From Sipunculus nudus (lineage: Eukaryota > Annelida > Sipuncula > Golfingiida > Sipunculidae), in NCBI GenBank assembly GCA_026874595.1, contig CM049311.1, forward strand, positions 39,328,676 to 39,392,675: DNA of 64,000 bases. Direction: 5' to 3'. Both the position numbers and the translations under genes were made by a program. This document shows, piece after piece, positions 26,901-41,400 of this stretch. Every line of letters starts with the position of its first letter. Position 1 is the first letter of the stretch. The notes under the pieces were generated by a model, which searched no databases, was not told the DNA's origin, and worked only from the letters and a program-made list of their open reading frames with translations.

Positions 26901-29900
26901 CAGTAGATTTTGTAGCTGTTAATATATTTGGAATTTTCCTTTATGGTGTTTTTCAATATTTAGGATGCAGCTGTCGCCAGCTTGAAATCTCTGAACAAGA
27001 ACGATGTTGTGGAGGTGCGTGCCATGCAGCATCCACCAGATGGTGTTAGGATGGTGGTAGAAGCCGTGTGCATCATGAAGAACGTTAAACCAAAGAAAGT
27101 GGCTGGAGATAAGGTCAGGCCTAGTTATACTCACTTAACATACTCAGTACACTAATTGATAGACAGGTGCGGTTTGATTTTAAATAAAACATTTCAGATC
27201 ATACTCCAGTTTTTTGGACATCCATGATATCTTAAGCATGTAAAGTTAAATTTGTACATTTAAATGTAATTGTTTTCGAGATTCTCCATAAAATTTTAAT
27301 ATTTTTGTTGAATACAGACTAATGAGGAGATTTGTGAATTCTTGCCATTAGAGTAACTAATATGATCATTTCCAATTATGTAAAATAAAATCTACAAATA
27401 TTTATATTACAAATTCATTCATGGGTACCTAGTCAGTACAGACATGCATGGTATACTGTTTAATACAGTGGATCCTGTCAGTAGGACCACCCTCTTTAAC
27501 AAGACCACCAGGTTAATAGAGCTGTTGACTGTCATATATGTGTGATATTGACATGGTATTTTTATTGGTATTAACTTGCCAGCCGGGACAAAAGAAGGAT
27601 GACTACTGGGAGCCTGGGAAGGGTCTGCTGACAGATCCAGGTAAATTCCTGGACAGTTTGTTCAAGTACGACAAGGATAACATCCCCGATCCTGTGATCT
27701 CCAGGATCCAGCCGTACATCGACAGTGAAGCATTCACTCCAGCTGCCATCCAGAAGGTGTGTGGACAAAGATAATCTACAGAGAATAAACAGCAGGACAT
27801 TTGATTCCTGTATGAAGTATATAAAGTGTAGGGTAGCAGGTAGCCCAGTGGTAAAGGCATTTAACTTCAATGAAGAAGGTCCACCATTGAAACCATGCAG
27901 TGCCTCAAAGGCAAAATTATGTAATCACCATGGAACCTTAGAGAACCATGGAGCTCTGTCCATGTGAAACCTGAAATTCAGAAGGCATAAGAATTACATA
28001 TCTTTCTCATCTTTGTATGGTCACCTTCATCCTCATTCATTAGACAGTACCACCAACAGGCCATGAACCTATACTTTAAAAAAAAGTGTTAAGCGTCTAA
28101 GTTAAGATCTGTGCAAAGTTAGAATATGCATTCATTAACAAGTATGTTACAATATCAAAGAACTCGGTGATTGTGATATCAGTAAAGTATGAATATACTA
28201 ATAATGCTAATAATAATTAGTTTTTGCACAGAGCCAGATCTGATTGAAAGAAAATGAAAATTGATTGCAGAAAGGAAACTATACTTCCTGTTGTATGTTC
28301 CAAGATCATCTTAAAAGCCTGCATGAAATATAAATGTTTTATGTACAAATGGTGTCTGCACTGTAACTCTCCAACTTCCTCATCCAGGTCTCCAAAGCCT
28401 GTACTTCCATCTGCCAGTGGGTACGTGCCATGCACAAGTACCATTTTGTGGCTAAAGGTGTGGCGCCTAAACGTGAAGCGTTACGAGTGGCTCAGGAGGA
28501 GCTGGCTGAAACCCAGCGCCTGCTGGACGCTGCAAAAGCGAGGCTGAACGAGGTGGAGGAAGGTATCGCCACACTGCAGGCTAAGTATGAGGACTGTGTG
28601 AGGAAGAAGGAAGAGCTGGAGACCAAATGTAAGGAGTGTGAGGGGAGGCTGGTCAGAGCTGACAAGGTGAGGAAACTAGACAGCACCCAGAGACCACATG
28701 CCTCCACCACCACCTGGTTTATAAATATCTGTTTTAGATCTGTGGAACTTTAAAACCAAGGGACTCGTTTATCATCCATTACCATCCATTACCATCAAGG
28801 CCTTTTACAATGATTACACAATTTTTGTCTTTATAGACAAAAATTGTGTGTTCATTGTGAAAATAAGGTAGTTGTGATTTTGTTGATTTGTTGCAGTTCA
28901 AACACAGTTCTGTAGTGCAATCATTACAAGCTCTTCTTTATTATCATCTGCTGTCATTCAGTGAAGTTAATGAAAATCAGTTTGATAGAGGATTTAGAAT
29001 TTTTAATCCTGAAAATTTGTTTAAAGATACATATTTAACATAATTCACAATGATAACATTCAATTAGAAATCAGTGAGTAGCACAATTTATTGAAATAGA
29101 ATTGATAATAACTATACATCTAAAACTCTTTTATCCAGCTGATTGGTGGACTAGCAGATGAGAAGGACAGGTGGCAGGAGTCTGTGGAAAGGCTTGACAA
29201 GGTCATCGGGAAATTTGTTGGAGATGTTCTGCTGTGTGCTGGAGCCATCGCCTACCTAGGGCCCTTCACTGTGAGTGTAACTGAAATGTGTTAATATAAC
29301 TTAAAAAAACTGATAGAGTGTCTACCGTATTACTTAATAACAGTTATTATTTTCCTGTGGAAATTCATTCAGACCAAACATGTACATATTAAGATGAGAT
29401 TATGTGAACAGTTAAAATTACTTTTATCATTATAATTCTGTTTTTGGATTTAGGAGGTCATATGTCATCTTGACAAAACTCGTTTATATATGCATGACTA
29501 ACATACATGGAATGTAACTGAGGTAGTTTTATACATAATTTTTCACCAGCATTAATTGGGTGTTTTATTCCTAAAGGTGTCATTTTCTATTTGATCTTTA
29601 TTCCATGAAAATTATGAATCCAAACAGTCACTAACATGAGGTAAACCACAGAATACATGATAAACACATCAAATTGAACATATTTGATAAAAGTTATTTC
29701 AGTTGTCACAACAATGTGGCTGTGAGACGTGAGTGATAATGGTTTGTATATTACAGGGGGAGTACAGAAACAACATGGTATCAGAATGGACGTCGCGTCT
29801 GGACGAGTACAAAGTCCCCCATAACGAGGATCCGTCCCTCATCAGCGTGCTCAGTGATCCGGTCAAAATCCGGAGCTGGCAGATTGCTGGACTACCTCGA

Positions 29901-32335
29901 GACAACCTGTCTGTGGAGAATGGTGTGGTTGTGCAGTTCTCGCAGCGCTGGCCTCTGTTCATTGATCCACAAGGCCAAGCCAACAAGTGGATAAAAAATC
30001 TGGTACAGTAATATAATGAACAAGAAATTTGCATTCTCAGGAAAGCAAGCCTCCACCTGCCTTATTCGGTCCATAATCCCAGGTTTTGTGCATAAGTGAC
30101 TGTATGTTTTTGAATGTTTCTTGATGATATTCCTGAATTGGGGTCATGTGCTGGATCCGCACCAAAATCTAATTGATTCTTGTTTGGCCAATTCCCAAAA
30201 GGAAATATTGTACATGATTGCTTGGATTTTGTCATACAGACACACACAGAAGGGGAAGGATGCATAGAGGAGGAGACAAGTAATATATGTCTGAGAAACA
30301 TCCAGTTACTTACAAAAATAATGTTGCTGCACCAACACATCTATTACTGAGGAAAGAATTATTTAAAAGAATATTCTTTTAAGTAAGGTTAACTGGCAGT
30401 GTATCAAAACATTCTTAGATTCTGCCAGTTTAAACAAAGAAATTGTTGTTATGCCTGTTGTTTCAAAATATCCCACAAGCTGGTTTTAAATATCAGGCCT
30501 TAGACGGTCACAGATGAGGATTGTGCTTTCACCCGGTGGCCAATTTTGGTATTATATTTCCATACAACTAGTGGGAAACATCACCCATATAAACTATCTG
30601 TTGAGCATTGGACAGAGATGGAATATACTGGAATAATGCAGCTGGGTAAAAATATATAATAAATGCATATTTATAAATCTTTTTAAATCTCTTGGTTTAC
30701 TTAAGTTAAATCTTCCCAAAAGATCCTCTTGAAATGTGCTGTTGAATGGTTTTTGCCCACTCCCATTCATAAATTCTGTTATTAAATGCCTTACGCCTAT
30801 ATATAATGCCTGTGCTTTATATAGATTTATAATATATGATAATATTTGTCATTGTTGTCACCAGGAGAGAGATAACGGCATTGACGTGATCAAGTTGTCA
30901 GACCGGGACTTCCTGAGGAGTCTGGAGAATGCTGTCAGATTCGGTAAACCATGTCTGCTTGAGAATGTGGGAGAGGAACTGGATCCTGCCCTGGAGCCCA
31001 TCCTACTACGACAGGTCTGTGTACATACTTCATAACTGTATCAGATCAGCGAGCATTTCATGTTTAAAAAGCATACCAAACTATCTACATAGAAAAGGCA
31101 CATTACTGTTATTGTACAGTATATTGTCGTTGCATGTTTTTTTTTTCATTTCAAGAAAATGTCCATACACTTTTGTTCATGCTAAAAGGTCTGCTTTTTT
31201 TTCAGAATAATTTTTTGTCAAAAACTCGGCATTGTTTTCAGGTATAGATATGACCATACAGTATACATCAGTGATCATCATATGTGTTTGTATTATTTGC
31301 TATTGTGATCTGCTTATGTTGACTTACGTGTTTCATTATGTTTCTGTACAGACATTTAAGCAGCAAGGCAGCCTGGTCATCAAGCTGGGAGATGCTGTGA
31401 TCCCATACCATGAGGACTTCAAGTTCTACATCACCACCAAGCTCCCAAATCCTCACTACACACCAGAGGTCTCCACTAAAGTCACCATCGTCAACTTCAC
31501 CCTCTCTCCAAGGTAGGCTCCCCAACCCTCATTACACACCGGATGTCTCCACAAAAGTCATTATCAACCACATCACCCTCTCTCCCAGGTAGGCACCCAA
31601 ACTCACCACACAGCAGAGGTCTCCATCAAAATTACCATTGTCAACTTCACCCTTTCTCCAAGGTAAGCTCCCCAACCCTTACTACACAGAGGTCTCCACC
31701 AAAGTCAGCAATCTCCACTTCACCCTCTCTCCAGGATAAGCCCCCCCCCCCTTACTTGGCTTGCTAAATGCAGTTGACCCCATATTCTGTATGTGTGTTC
31801 AATTTAACTCTGCCCCACTATCTGATTTGCCTCTAGAGGCTTTCCTCTTTTCCTGCGTGTTAGAGTCCTTATACTTTACCAGCTTCTGCAATGTAGTTAG
31901 AAATTTTAGTAATCAAGAGATTATTTTTTTAAGAAACATGTTTTATCTTTGTTCTGCACATTCACTAAATCAGATACAGCAGAAGAGCAGATAAACTGGA
32001 GAGTGGATGGAAGTCGTAATATTCATGGCCTGATGGGGAATATACATTCTCTGATATCACAAGAGAAACAGTTTCCAGCTATTGCTTGAAATGAAAAGAT
32101 TGATAGTCTAACAATTAAGTTTTCATAGTCCTGTTGATCATATCATTAATATATAGAAAATTTATATGGTAATAATGCCCAAATCTGCTTTTAACAATGT
32201 CACATCACTTGTCTTATTCCTGTTACTGATCTAGCTTGCTGGAGCCTTATTTGTAAAATATTTTAACAAAATCAGATATTTGAAAAATTTATATGTCATT
32301 TAAAGCCAACTGACTATCTTAATTCAAGTTATAGA

Positions 32336-32410
<75 letters not shown>

Positions 32411-35400
32411 CTGCTGAACTTTGTCAATTTTTCTTCAGACCAGCCATAATTTTCTGGCAAAATATTCTTTAGGCTCAAAATAGGATTGGGTCTCTAAAAG
32501 TCCAGTAAAATAATGATAATATTTTTCTACCTACCAGTGGCCTGGAGGACCAGCTTCTAGGAACTGTGGTAGCAGAGGAACGGCCTGACCTGGAGGAGGC
32601 CAAAAACCAACTGATTGTCAGTAACGCAAAGATGAAGCAGGACCTGAAGGAAATAGAGGACAAAATCCTGCATCGTCTCAGCGCTGCTGAGGGTAACCCT
32701 GTCGATGATGTCGACCTCATCGCTGTCCTGGAGGCATCCAAGGTCAAGTCAGCTGAGATCAAGGTCAGAATGCTTTTATATATTTCATTGCAATTCTAAC
32801 TTACAATTTTAAGCAGAAGATGCTGTTGTGATGAGCCTTTGTCCGTCATCAATCTGTCTGTTAGACTGGCACGTTTTTTAGCCCTCAGCCCTTAGGCTGA
32901 TGGGCTAATGTCGTCACCCAAGCTGTCCGTCCATCTGTCCGTCCGGCGTCCGTTAACTTTTACCTTGTGAGCGGGATATCTTGAAAAGGATTCATCATCA
33001 GAATTTTATTTCCTCGGTAAAGATATATATCGACAAAATCTCGGTCAAGTTCAAAGATGGGTGACCTTGACCTATTTTTCTACATTTTAGAGCTGATTAT
33101 AGAAAAACACTTTGATGCTTATTACTCAGTAACCATTTGGTGGATTTTCACAAAACTTACTGTGATTATTGGGACTGATAGTCTGTACCTGCTACACAAG
33201 TGTGGTGGCGCCACCTACATTTTCTGATTTTTAATTAATTTTTATCGGATTTTTCAACTTTGGGCTTGTGAGCGGGATATCTCTAAAAGGATTCACCGTA
33301 GGAATATTATTTTTTCGGTGAAGATGTATATTGACAAAATCTCGGTCAAGTTCGAAGATGGGTGACCTTGACCTACTTTTCTATGTTTTAGAGCTGATTA
33401 TAGAAAAAACATTTAGAACCTTTTTTTCAGGAACCTTTTGGTGGATTTTCACAATACTTTCTATAATCATAGGGACTGATGGTCTGTAACTGCTGCACGA
33501 GTTTGGGGGCGCCACCTACAATTTCTGATTTTTAATGAATTTTTCTTGGATTTTTCAACTTTGTCCTTGTGAGCGGGATATCTCTTAAATGATTCACAAT
33601 AGGAATTTTATTTCTTTGGTGAAGATGTATATGGACAAAATCTCAGTCAAGTTCGAAGATGGGTGACCTTGACCTACTTTTCAACGTCACAGAGCTTATA
33701 ATAGAATAAAACTTAGAAGCTTTTATTTCAGAAAGCATTTGGTGGATTGTTATGAATCATGGTACATACCTCTCCATTTTAAATTTATAACTGAGACATG
33801 TACAGATATACATCCATGTGAGAACAGATATTTAGTACTTGTTAGTGTTACCACCTCTAAACACTGTTCTTTTGGCTGAGGGCTTTTGTCTGCTTCTGCT
33901 GATATTCTAGTTAAACATTTGGATAAACAAATCCAAAATTTGACATACAGTAAGATGTCCCAAAATCCTTCCACCAAATTCAAAACTAGGTTACTTGGAC
34001 TTTGTTCCTTTGAGATATTTTGAAAAAAGCTAAAATTTCCATTGAAAATCTTTTGTTACACTTTAGGACTGTCTAATCACAAATCACTGGTCTGTTTTTG
34101 TTTATATTTTGGACAAAGATTCCTCTGCATATTTTCTATATTCATTATTTTCTCATGCATTTAATTCTAGATGCTACCTCTCAGCATATATCACAGTCCT
34201 GTTGAGCTCAGAAAAACTAATTATATGTGCTGTTTTGTTGCGACATAGATTTGAAGGTCAGATTAGGTCATAGGTCAAGATTACATCTGAAATTAACCTC
34301 AGTTTGATTTTCAGATGATAAAATTCCTGCTGTAAATGTTTGGCTGTAATGTCATGCTAGTCAGCTGAGCACCTTTACCCATGGGTCAGTTGTTTCCCAA
34401 ACTTATGTTTCATTATTAAAAATTCTTATGTGTGGATTTCAAAACAAAAACCATATGGACTTTCTTTAAATTGCATAACCCTGTAATTCTTTTAGTTACA
34501 GAAACCAGTGAAATCTCAAATCTTTGGTATTTTTTATCGAATTTCAGGCTAAAGTAGCCGTAGCTGAACAGACAGAGAAGGACATTGACGAGACGAGGAG
34601 TCAGTACATCCCGGTGGCCATCAACACCCAGATCTTGTTCTTCTGTGTGGCTGACCTGGCCATCATTGACCCCATGTACCAGTACTCTCTGGAATGGTTC
34701 ATCTCCATCTTCCTGGGAGGCATCGCTAATGCAGAAAGAGCCGGTGAGTGGCGTAACCATGGAGGTCAAGCAAATGTATTCCAATTCTCATTATATTATC
34801 ATATAACATAATTGCCTATGAAAAATATATTAATATAGATTTTACATAAAATGAACCCAGTTCTTGGAGGAAAAACATTTTTTTCTTTCTATTTTTCCAC
34901 AAAAAACATGAGGTTGTGTGATTTGTTGAAAAACTATTGGCACCATGACATCTATGAGCACTGTCAAATTGGCATTGACGTCACACATTGGGAAATCAAC
35001 TGTGACTATAAATTCTAGATCTCAGTAAAAGCACAGTATTTCAGCCACTGTCAGTCCCAAATTTTCAGGAGGGAATAAAAACATGCATGACTAGATCTGA
35101 GTTGTTGATGAAATTCAGTCCATGATGTCACATGTGTTCCTTGCAGCCAGTCAAATCAGGGAAAAGTCAAGGATCTGGATGAAATCCTCCATTCACACAA
35201 CAAACGCATGTGGAATAGGTTTACTTAACTTAGAGCTGTCACAGAAACATATCAGATACAGCACTAAGGAAAAATCAAAAGTATTTCATGTGTCCTGGTC
35301 TGTGCAAATGAACCAATTAATGATATAAATTTGAAGATATAAAATGTGTGAGTTTGTGAGCAAGAGAGACGAGGAAAGATGGGCTGGTGAGCAAAAGGGA

Positions 35401-38400
35401 TTAAAGAGAAATCCCTGAACAGAAATCTTGAAATGTTTTTTTTTATTGTCAGATTTTATTTTTTCCAGTTTAAACAACTTGTATAAAAATTATTTATCAG
35501 ATATTGTTAGATCAGTTGACACCAGCTGTAGTTGTGAATCTTTCTTTAATAATCAAAATTTTTTTTCTGTTTCTTTAATTATAATGAGCCTCATTCTATT
35601 TAAATAGTCTTATTAACCTTGTATATTATATACCATATAATTAAGTGAATGGTCTTGTTAAAAACTTAAGTGCAATCAGCAGTTTTCATAATCAGGGAAA
35701 GAAATATATATAATGAAACTTTTTGTTGTCAATGCTGGCAGGGACCTAGGTTTGTGTGTGTAATAGGAAATGCCAGCTTTATAGGGGTGTCTGTCGTGAG
35801 AGGTTTTCTGTGAATACCAGAAAGCTCCTGATGAAATGGAGGGTGTCAACTGCAGAAACTCTGTCCCTGAAACACGAGGAAACACATTGCTAGCTGTTAA
35901 TTAAAAAACTTATTGTTTCCATGGTTGCAGATAACTTACCAAAGAGGATCCAGAACATCAACGATTACTTCACCTTCAGTCTCTACAGCAACGTGTGCCG
36001 CAGCTTGTTCGAGAAACATAAGCTTCTGTTTGCCTTTCTGTTGTCTGTCCGAATCCTCCAACATTCCGGCAAGATCAACATGGTCAGTTCAATATTTATG
36101 TTTTTAAGCCCTCAGCTAAAATAGGCTTATGGGCTAATGTCATCACAGATGCCTTTGTCTGTTTGTCCAGCGTCCATACATTGACTTAACTTTTAGAGTG
36201 AGATATCTCAAAAGAATTAAACAAAGGTACTTGATTTCTTCAAGGCAGATGTATACTAACAATGGAAAACAGATCAAGTATACCTACAAAGTCTTTGTTA
36301 AGTTTGAAGATTGCTCACCTTGACCTTATTTTCAGGTCACTGAGCTATACATAAAAAAAATATTGTGAGAGGGATTCGTCAAAAAGAATTCAATATAGAC
36401 CTGTACTTAACAAAATTGTGGTCACTGTAGAAGATTGGTATTTTTTGTCCTCTACTTTTGACTGCGACATGATGTTTTACAGGTAATCCCCTACAGAGTG
36501 TTTATCATCAGACAGATCTATATCACTTCTGTTATCAGTCTTACAAAGGTCACTGCACTCTGTTCAAATCTCTAGTGTAAGTTTATGATTTTTACAAAGG
36601 CACATCCGTTTTAGTACAGATAAGGGAACCCAAGGGTTGGGTGTGTTTTATGATACAAGGCACCCCCCCCCCTTAAAAAAAAATCTTTCCAAAAAATTTT
36701 AAGAAGCTCCCAGTTTAATAAATTAATCAGGGCATGCCTAAACCTTTTGAAAAATAAACTTGCAAAATTGTATTTTAAAGTAAGCAGGAATATATTAGGA
36801 TGACCTGGTTGTGCATCAAACATACTGTAGTGGATATGATGATCCAACCAAAATCCTAATTGCTGATTCATAGGTCATGCCATGTTCTCAGGGGCGTCTT
36901 TAGAGATGATACTACGTGCCTGCATCCCCACTAAAATCTTCTCAATGAATTTTGAGTTGGGGGGGGGGGGGGGGGAGGGTTCTCAGTGTTCTAACTTGTC
37001 CTTACAGTAAGGTGACATTTACAATTCCTTGATTCTGATTTAGAAGCAATATATAACACTTGAGAGTACACCAAACAGACCAGGCCGTTGGCTCTGTATA
37101 CAGTTACTTTTCATTATACACTGTGCATCAAAACACCAGGAAGACCAGTCATTGGCCAGCATTGCACAGCTTTACTTTGTGCCTGTATGCAGTCTGTGTA
37201 TATGTTTTGGTTAGTGCGTGGTGGTATATAGATTGAGAAGCAGAGGTGGGTTAAACCACAGCAGTTATTTTTTTCCAGAAAATAAGGACATGGCCTTTTG
37301 TAACTTTTGATTGAAAATGATGTGCTTTGGCATTGGTTATTCATTTTTTTAATTTTTTTTCTGATGAATTTGATACTTTTCCCCTTCCGACACATGTAAT
37401 GTCATATATGACTATACTATACATTGCACAAAGGCACGTGCTCTCCTCATTATATGTCAGTCTGATAATGATCAGCTCATACCAGGTCCTGTTTACAAGA
37501 AAGTAAGTTATCAGTTTGTGGGATCATACTGGTCTATAAAACTAGAGTTACTGTATAAGGTAACTGTATGAGATCTTGTACTGGATTTATACAGATGGCT
37601 GATAAAAGAGAAGTAATGTGGTTATATTATGTTTTCATCCTACAAATAAAAGGTATTTACTTTCTATGAAAAAGGTTAAATTACAGTAGAGCCCCATTTT
37701 TTCTTAATGCCAAATTTCAGAAAATTTGTTTTTTTCCAAATTTTAAAACGAGAAATGAAAATTTATTCATATTTACAAAATATTTTTCAAGCATCTCAAA
37801 TGATTTTTTGTAATTACAAGTCACAAGGGCCTGCTGTCAGGTTTTTAAGCCCAGTGGTGACCTTAATTAATATGTTCTGGGCCTATGTTGTCGCTTGGGC
37901 AAAGGTGTGAAAACTATAGCAAGCCCCCACAATGCTATAGGCTCCCTATATCCCTAGAGAGAGGCTTAGCTGTATATTGAAGAGCACTTGTATGTTATCA
38001 ATCATATCCGTTTGTACTCAAGCAAGCATAGTTCATTGGCTTTGTCTAAGATGATAGGCCAAACAATTTAGCAAATTACTCACATAAACATTGGTGAGAT
38101 AACATTTATACATTGCTAGTGCTCAAGCAGGATTAGGTGTGAGGCAAAAGCATTTGGGCCTGGCCATATGAATGAGCAGTTCATTCTTAGGAGCAAATGT
38201 GTCATCTACATAAACTCGCTGTTATTAAGCTTATTCATCATTTCACTTTTGCTGTCAAGAAGAGGGCAGCACAAACACGATCATCTTGCTGTCACTTGCC
38301 AGTGATATGGAGTCAGAGAAGAGAAAATCGATGGTGTTATGCTTTGATGACAAGCTGACCATCCTTGAGCGGGTCAACTGTGGTGACAAGCCTGCCATCA

Positions 38401-41400
38401 TGCAGATGTTAAAAAAATAGAACTTTCTTATTACATGTAGCTGGAAGTTAAATATGCAAAGTAGGCTAGGGAATTTAGTAAGTTTAAACCTACGTTAGAA
38501 CTGAAAATAATAAATTATCCATTTAAGTAGACACTGCAATTGTTCAAAAACTTAATTCCCTTGCCTTTCACTCGTGTTGCGTGTGCTGCACTGGCGCCAC
38601 CTATTATTATTATTATGGGATTACTGCTTAATAAAATCAAGGAACAAACTTTAATCCTCTGTTACTCAGGTCTTTTGGTTTGAGGTTAAAGGTCAATTGG
38701 CAAGATATACCTGATCTAATGACTACCTGTTTTCTTGACAAAAAGTTGTACATGGTAGTTCATTGAATGTATGATTTGATATTGGCATTGTACTTGAAAG
38801 AATTTATTTCCTAATCCCACATAACCATATGATATAAGGGACCAGATTTTGGTAGCTTTCACTGTTTTATCTTGATATTGCCATTGCTATTGCAAGAGAT
38901 CTGTTTGTGACTGTAATCTGAATCCTTTCATCTGCTGTCAAATTTACATGCACTTTTTACCAAATCATCTCAGAAGATAATTATTTTTGATTCATTGCAC
39001 TTTATCCCTTTTCATTATGCAGATTGGGTTACAATAATGTAAAAACTGGAAAGGCTAAAAAACAAAGTAACTGAAAATATCAAAAGTCTGTCTTTACATA
39101 TCCTTCTACTGATCAAGATGTATTGACTTTTCTATATATAAAATAATAATAATAATAATATTAAACATTTTGCTAAAAAAAAATTTAGGCTGGTCAAGCA
39201 TAATAAATTTATATATGTACATTAATTTATTTTTAAATTTATTTCCTCTGGTGAGATTGAAAATAGCTTAGTATTACTGATAATCATTGAAAAAATTCCA
39301 GTTGACAGCTCTCAACAAGCAAACTTACATTTTCCATATCTTCAAATGTGAGATATATGCATTATAAATCATTACTTGACCATGTAGAAAGGAAGATTTG
39401 ATAAGTATGTATGGTGATTAAATTATATGCAGTAAAACCATGTTGAGTGGACTTTAAGCACTCAACCGATGAAGTCGATTTTGGACTTGTCCTGTGGTGC
39501 AGGCACAGTCATTAAAACTTTGATTTCCACTGAAGAAAATAAGCTGAAAAAAACGAGCTGAAGGCAGGTAAATAAAACTAAAGTTGTGGTGAAATCATAT
39601 CAGAATTGTCCTCTCTAACCATGAGCTGTCAGTTCTGAATAATTTTGTTACCTCAAAACACACACATGCTTCCTTGCATTACAGGGATAACTAAATTACC
39701 ACTTTCAGGGGATTCTATGATACCCTATATATTACAGAGAGACAAGGGAACAACTGCTAAGATACAATGTTTAATATTTCTGACTTCCTTTAGTTTCCAT
39801 TACCTGCTATGCTACCTGCAAAAATTTTAGTAGTTGACCATGGACCACCTGAACAACATCTGCATTATTTTCAGTATCATGTGTAGAGTACCTGTAGTTC
39901 AGTAGTCATAGTAACAATTTAATAAATCTTTCATTGCCATATTGCAACCTTTATTTGGACACAATAAACAGCAGAAACAAAAAAATATTGTCGCATAATT
40001 TTCTGATGCAGCTTTGGAGATATTAAACACCTGTCCCTTAATTACCTTTAACTGATCACCTGTCAACAACACTGGAATAATCAACAGCAGTGAATGATAG
40101 CTTCCCCTCAAAAGCATAAATTCCAATGTGTACCAGGTAGCTTGGGTACAGGTATTCATGTTTGAATGAAGCCAGCTGCCTGGTTTCAAACAGACTAAAT
40201 AAAACATTCTGAGTACTCAGGTGAGAAAAAAAACACTTCTACTTAGAAAAAGAACACTTTCTAAATTTCAGAATGCCTGACTGGATACCATAGCAACTTT
40301 AAATAATGGTGACCATAAGGACCTGAAAGATTTATATCAGTGATGAACTTCTGAAGTGAACCTCTGATGAGCTGTGAAATATGTCTCAAAGAGAAATTAG
40401 AAGATTCTGCCCTCCACGGGTTCTTCTGAGCTCTCTCACAACCTCTCTCTCATAATAGAGACATATGGAAAGTTGATGTTTTCCTATGGTGTACTGGATA
40501 TATTTGTTCAGGGGAGCTGCCAGTGAGAGGAAGAATTGATGAAGTCAGTTTTGAGATAAGCAGGTGCTTACAGTCCTCCTGTGTTTAGATAACAATCTTC
40601 AAAGCCCACTTGGCTTGTAAAGAAAAAGATTATCATAATATTTCCTTGAGAAAGAGTATATCCTATAGTTAGATGTCTTCTCAAGCTCACTGTACTCAAA
40701 TGAAAAAGCTGTCATAATATGTCTTGTGGAAACAGCAAGTAAAGTCCCAGTGTGGATCCTGCCGGCGTTCACCCAGAAAAAGAGCCCTGAAACAAATTAT
40801 CACTTACAGCTATATTCTATGGTTATAATGTTCTGTTGTTCAAAATACCTTTCCCTGATATGTTTCGAAAGAGGCTTTTAGTTCAGCAGTAGCATTTCAA
40901 CTAAGGCAGAAAGTTGATTAATATCTGACTTGTTGCCAGCTAGCTTTTGTTTCAATGAGATCATATTGTATACACTAGTTTGTTATCTGTAAGTAGAGAA
41001 AAGTGCCACAATTTAACAGTTAGGAATAGCTGACTCTGTGCCATCAATCACATAGTCCACTGAATTCAAGGTCAGTGGCCAGAGGGAGAATAGTTAATAT
41101 AAACTTTATTTATTTAACATGGATTGTACAACTAGTTATAATAACTAATACGAGGCACTCACCATGGCTTGGATGTTGGCGCTCAGTAGTCGGTAAGGGT
41201 GGAGGAAACTGGAGGACCCGGAGAAAACCACCGACCTTGGACAGGCCACTACAACCCACTCTCATAGCCACACCGGGAATCGAACCCCAGGTCGCCAGTG
41301 GAGAAGGCTGAGCGTTTTACCACTCAGCTGTCCAGGTCCCAGAGGGAGAATAGTTGAATTTCTGTTCATTGTAAGTCAAAGATGTATATCACTAGGTCAT

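Larger units (their letters stand above)
26336..28387. other. DNAH1 introns 26336-26963, 27114-27582, 27757-28387
   Basis: Short introns. The last holds a decayed SINE-like stretch at about 27830-27985. Nothing else recognised. Confidence 0.6.
28863..31351. other. DNAH1 introns 28863-29138, 29271-29756, 30003-30864, 31015-31351
   Basis: AT-rich intronic sequence. I see no gene, RNA or named repeat. Confidence 0.6.

Noticed and set aside
27462..27515. CAGTGGATCCTGTCAGTAGG as a transposon end
   Set aside because: Only one end seen, no inverted partner; too short to support.
37684..37706. CAGTAGAGCCCC as left end of a Tigger element including 38307-38420
   Set aside because: No matching inverted end was found downstream.
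39899..40207. 102-codon minus-strand open frame
   Set aside because: No domain, no splice or promoter context; likely chance.
41276..41328. tRNA gene
   Set aside because: The A and B boxes belong to a SINE head with flanking target-site duplications; no full cloverleaf was made out.
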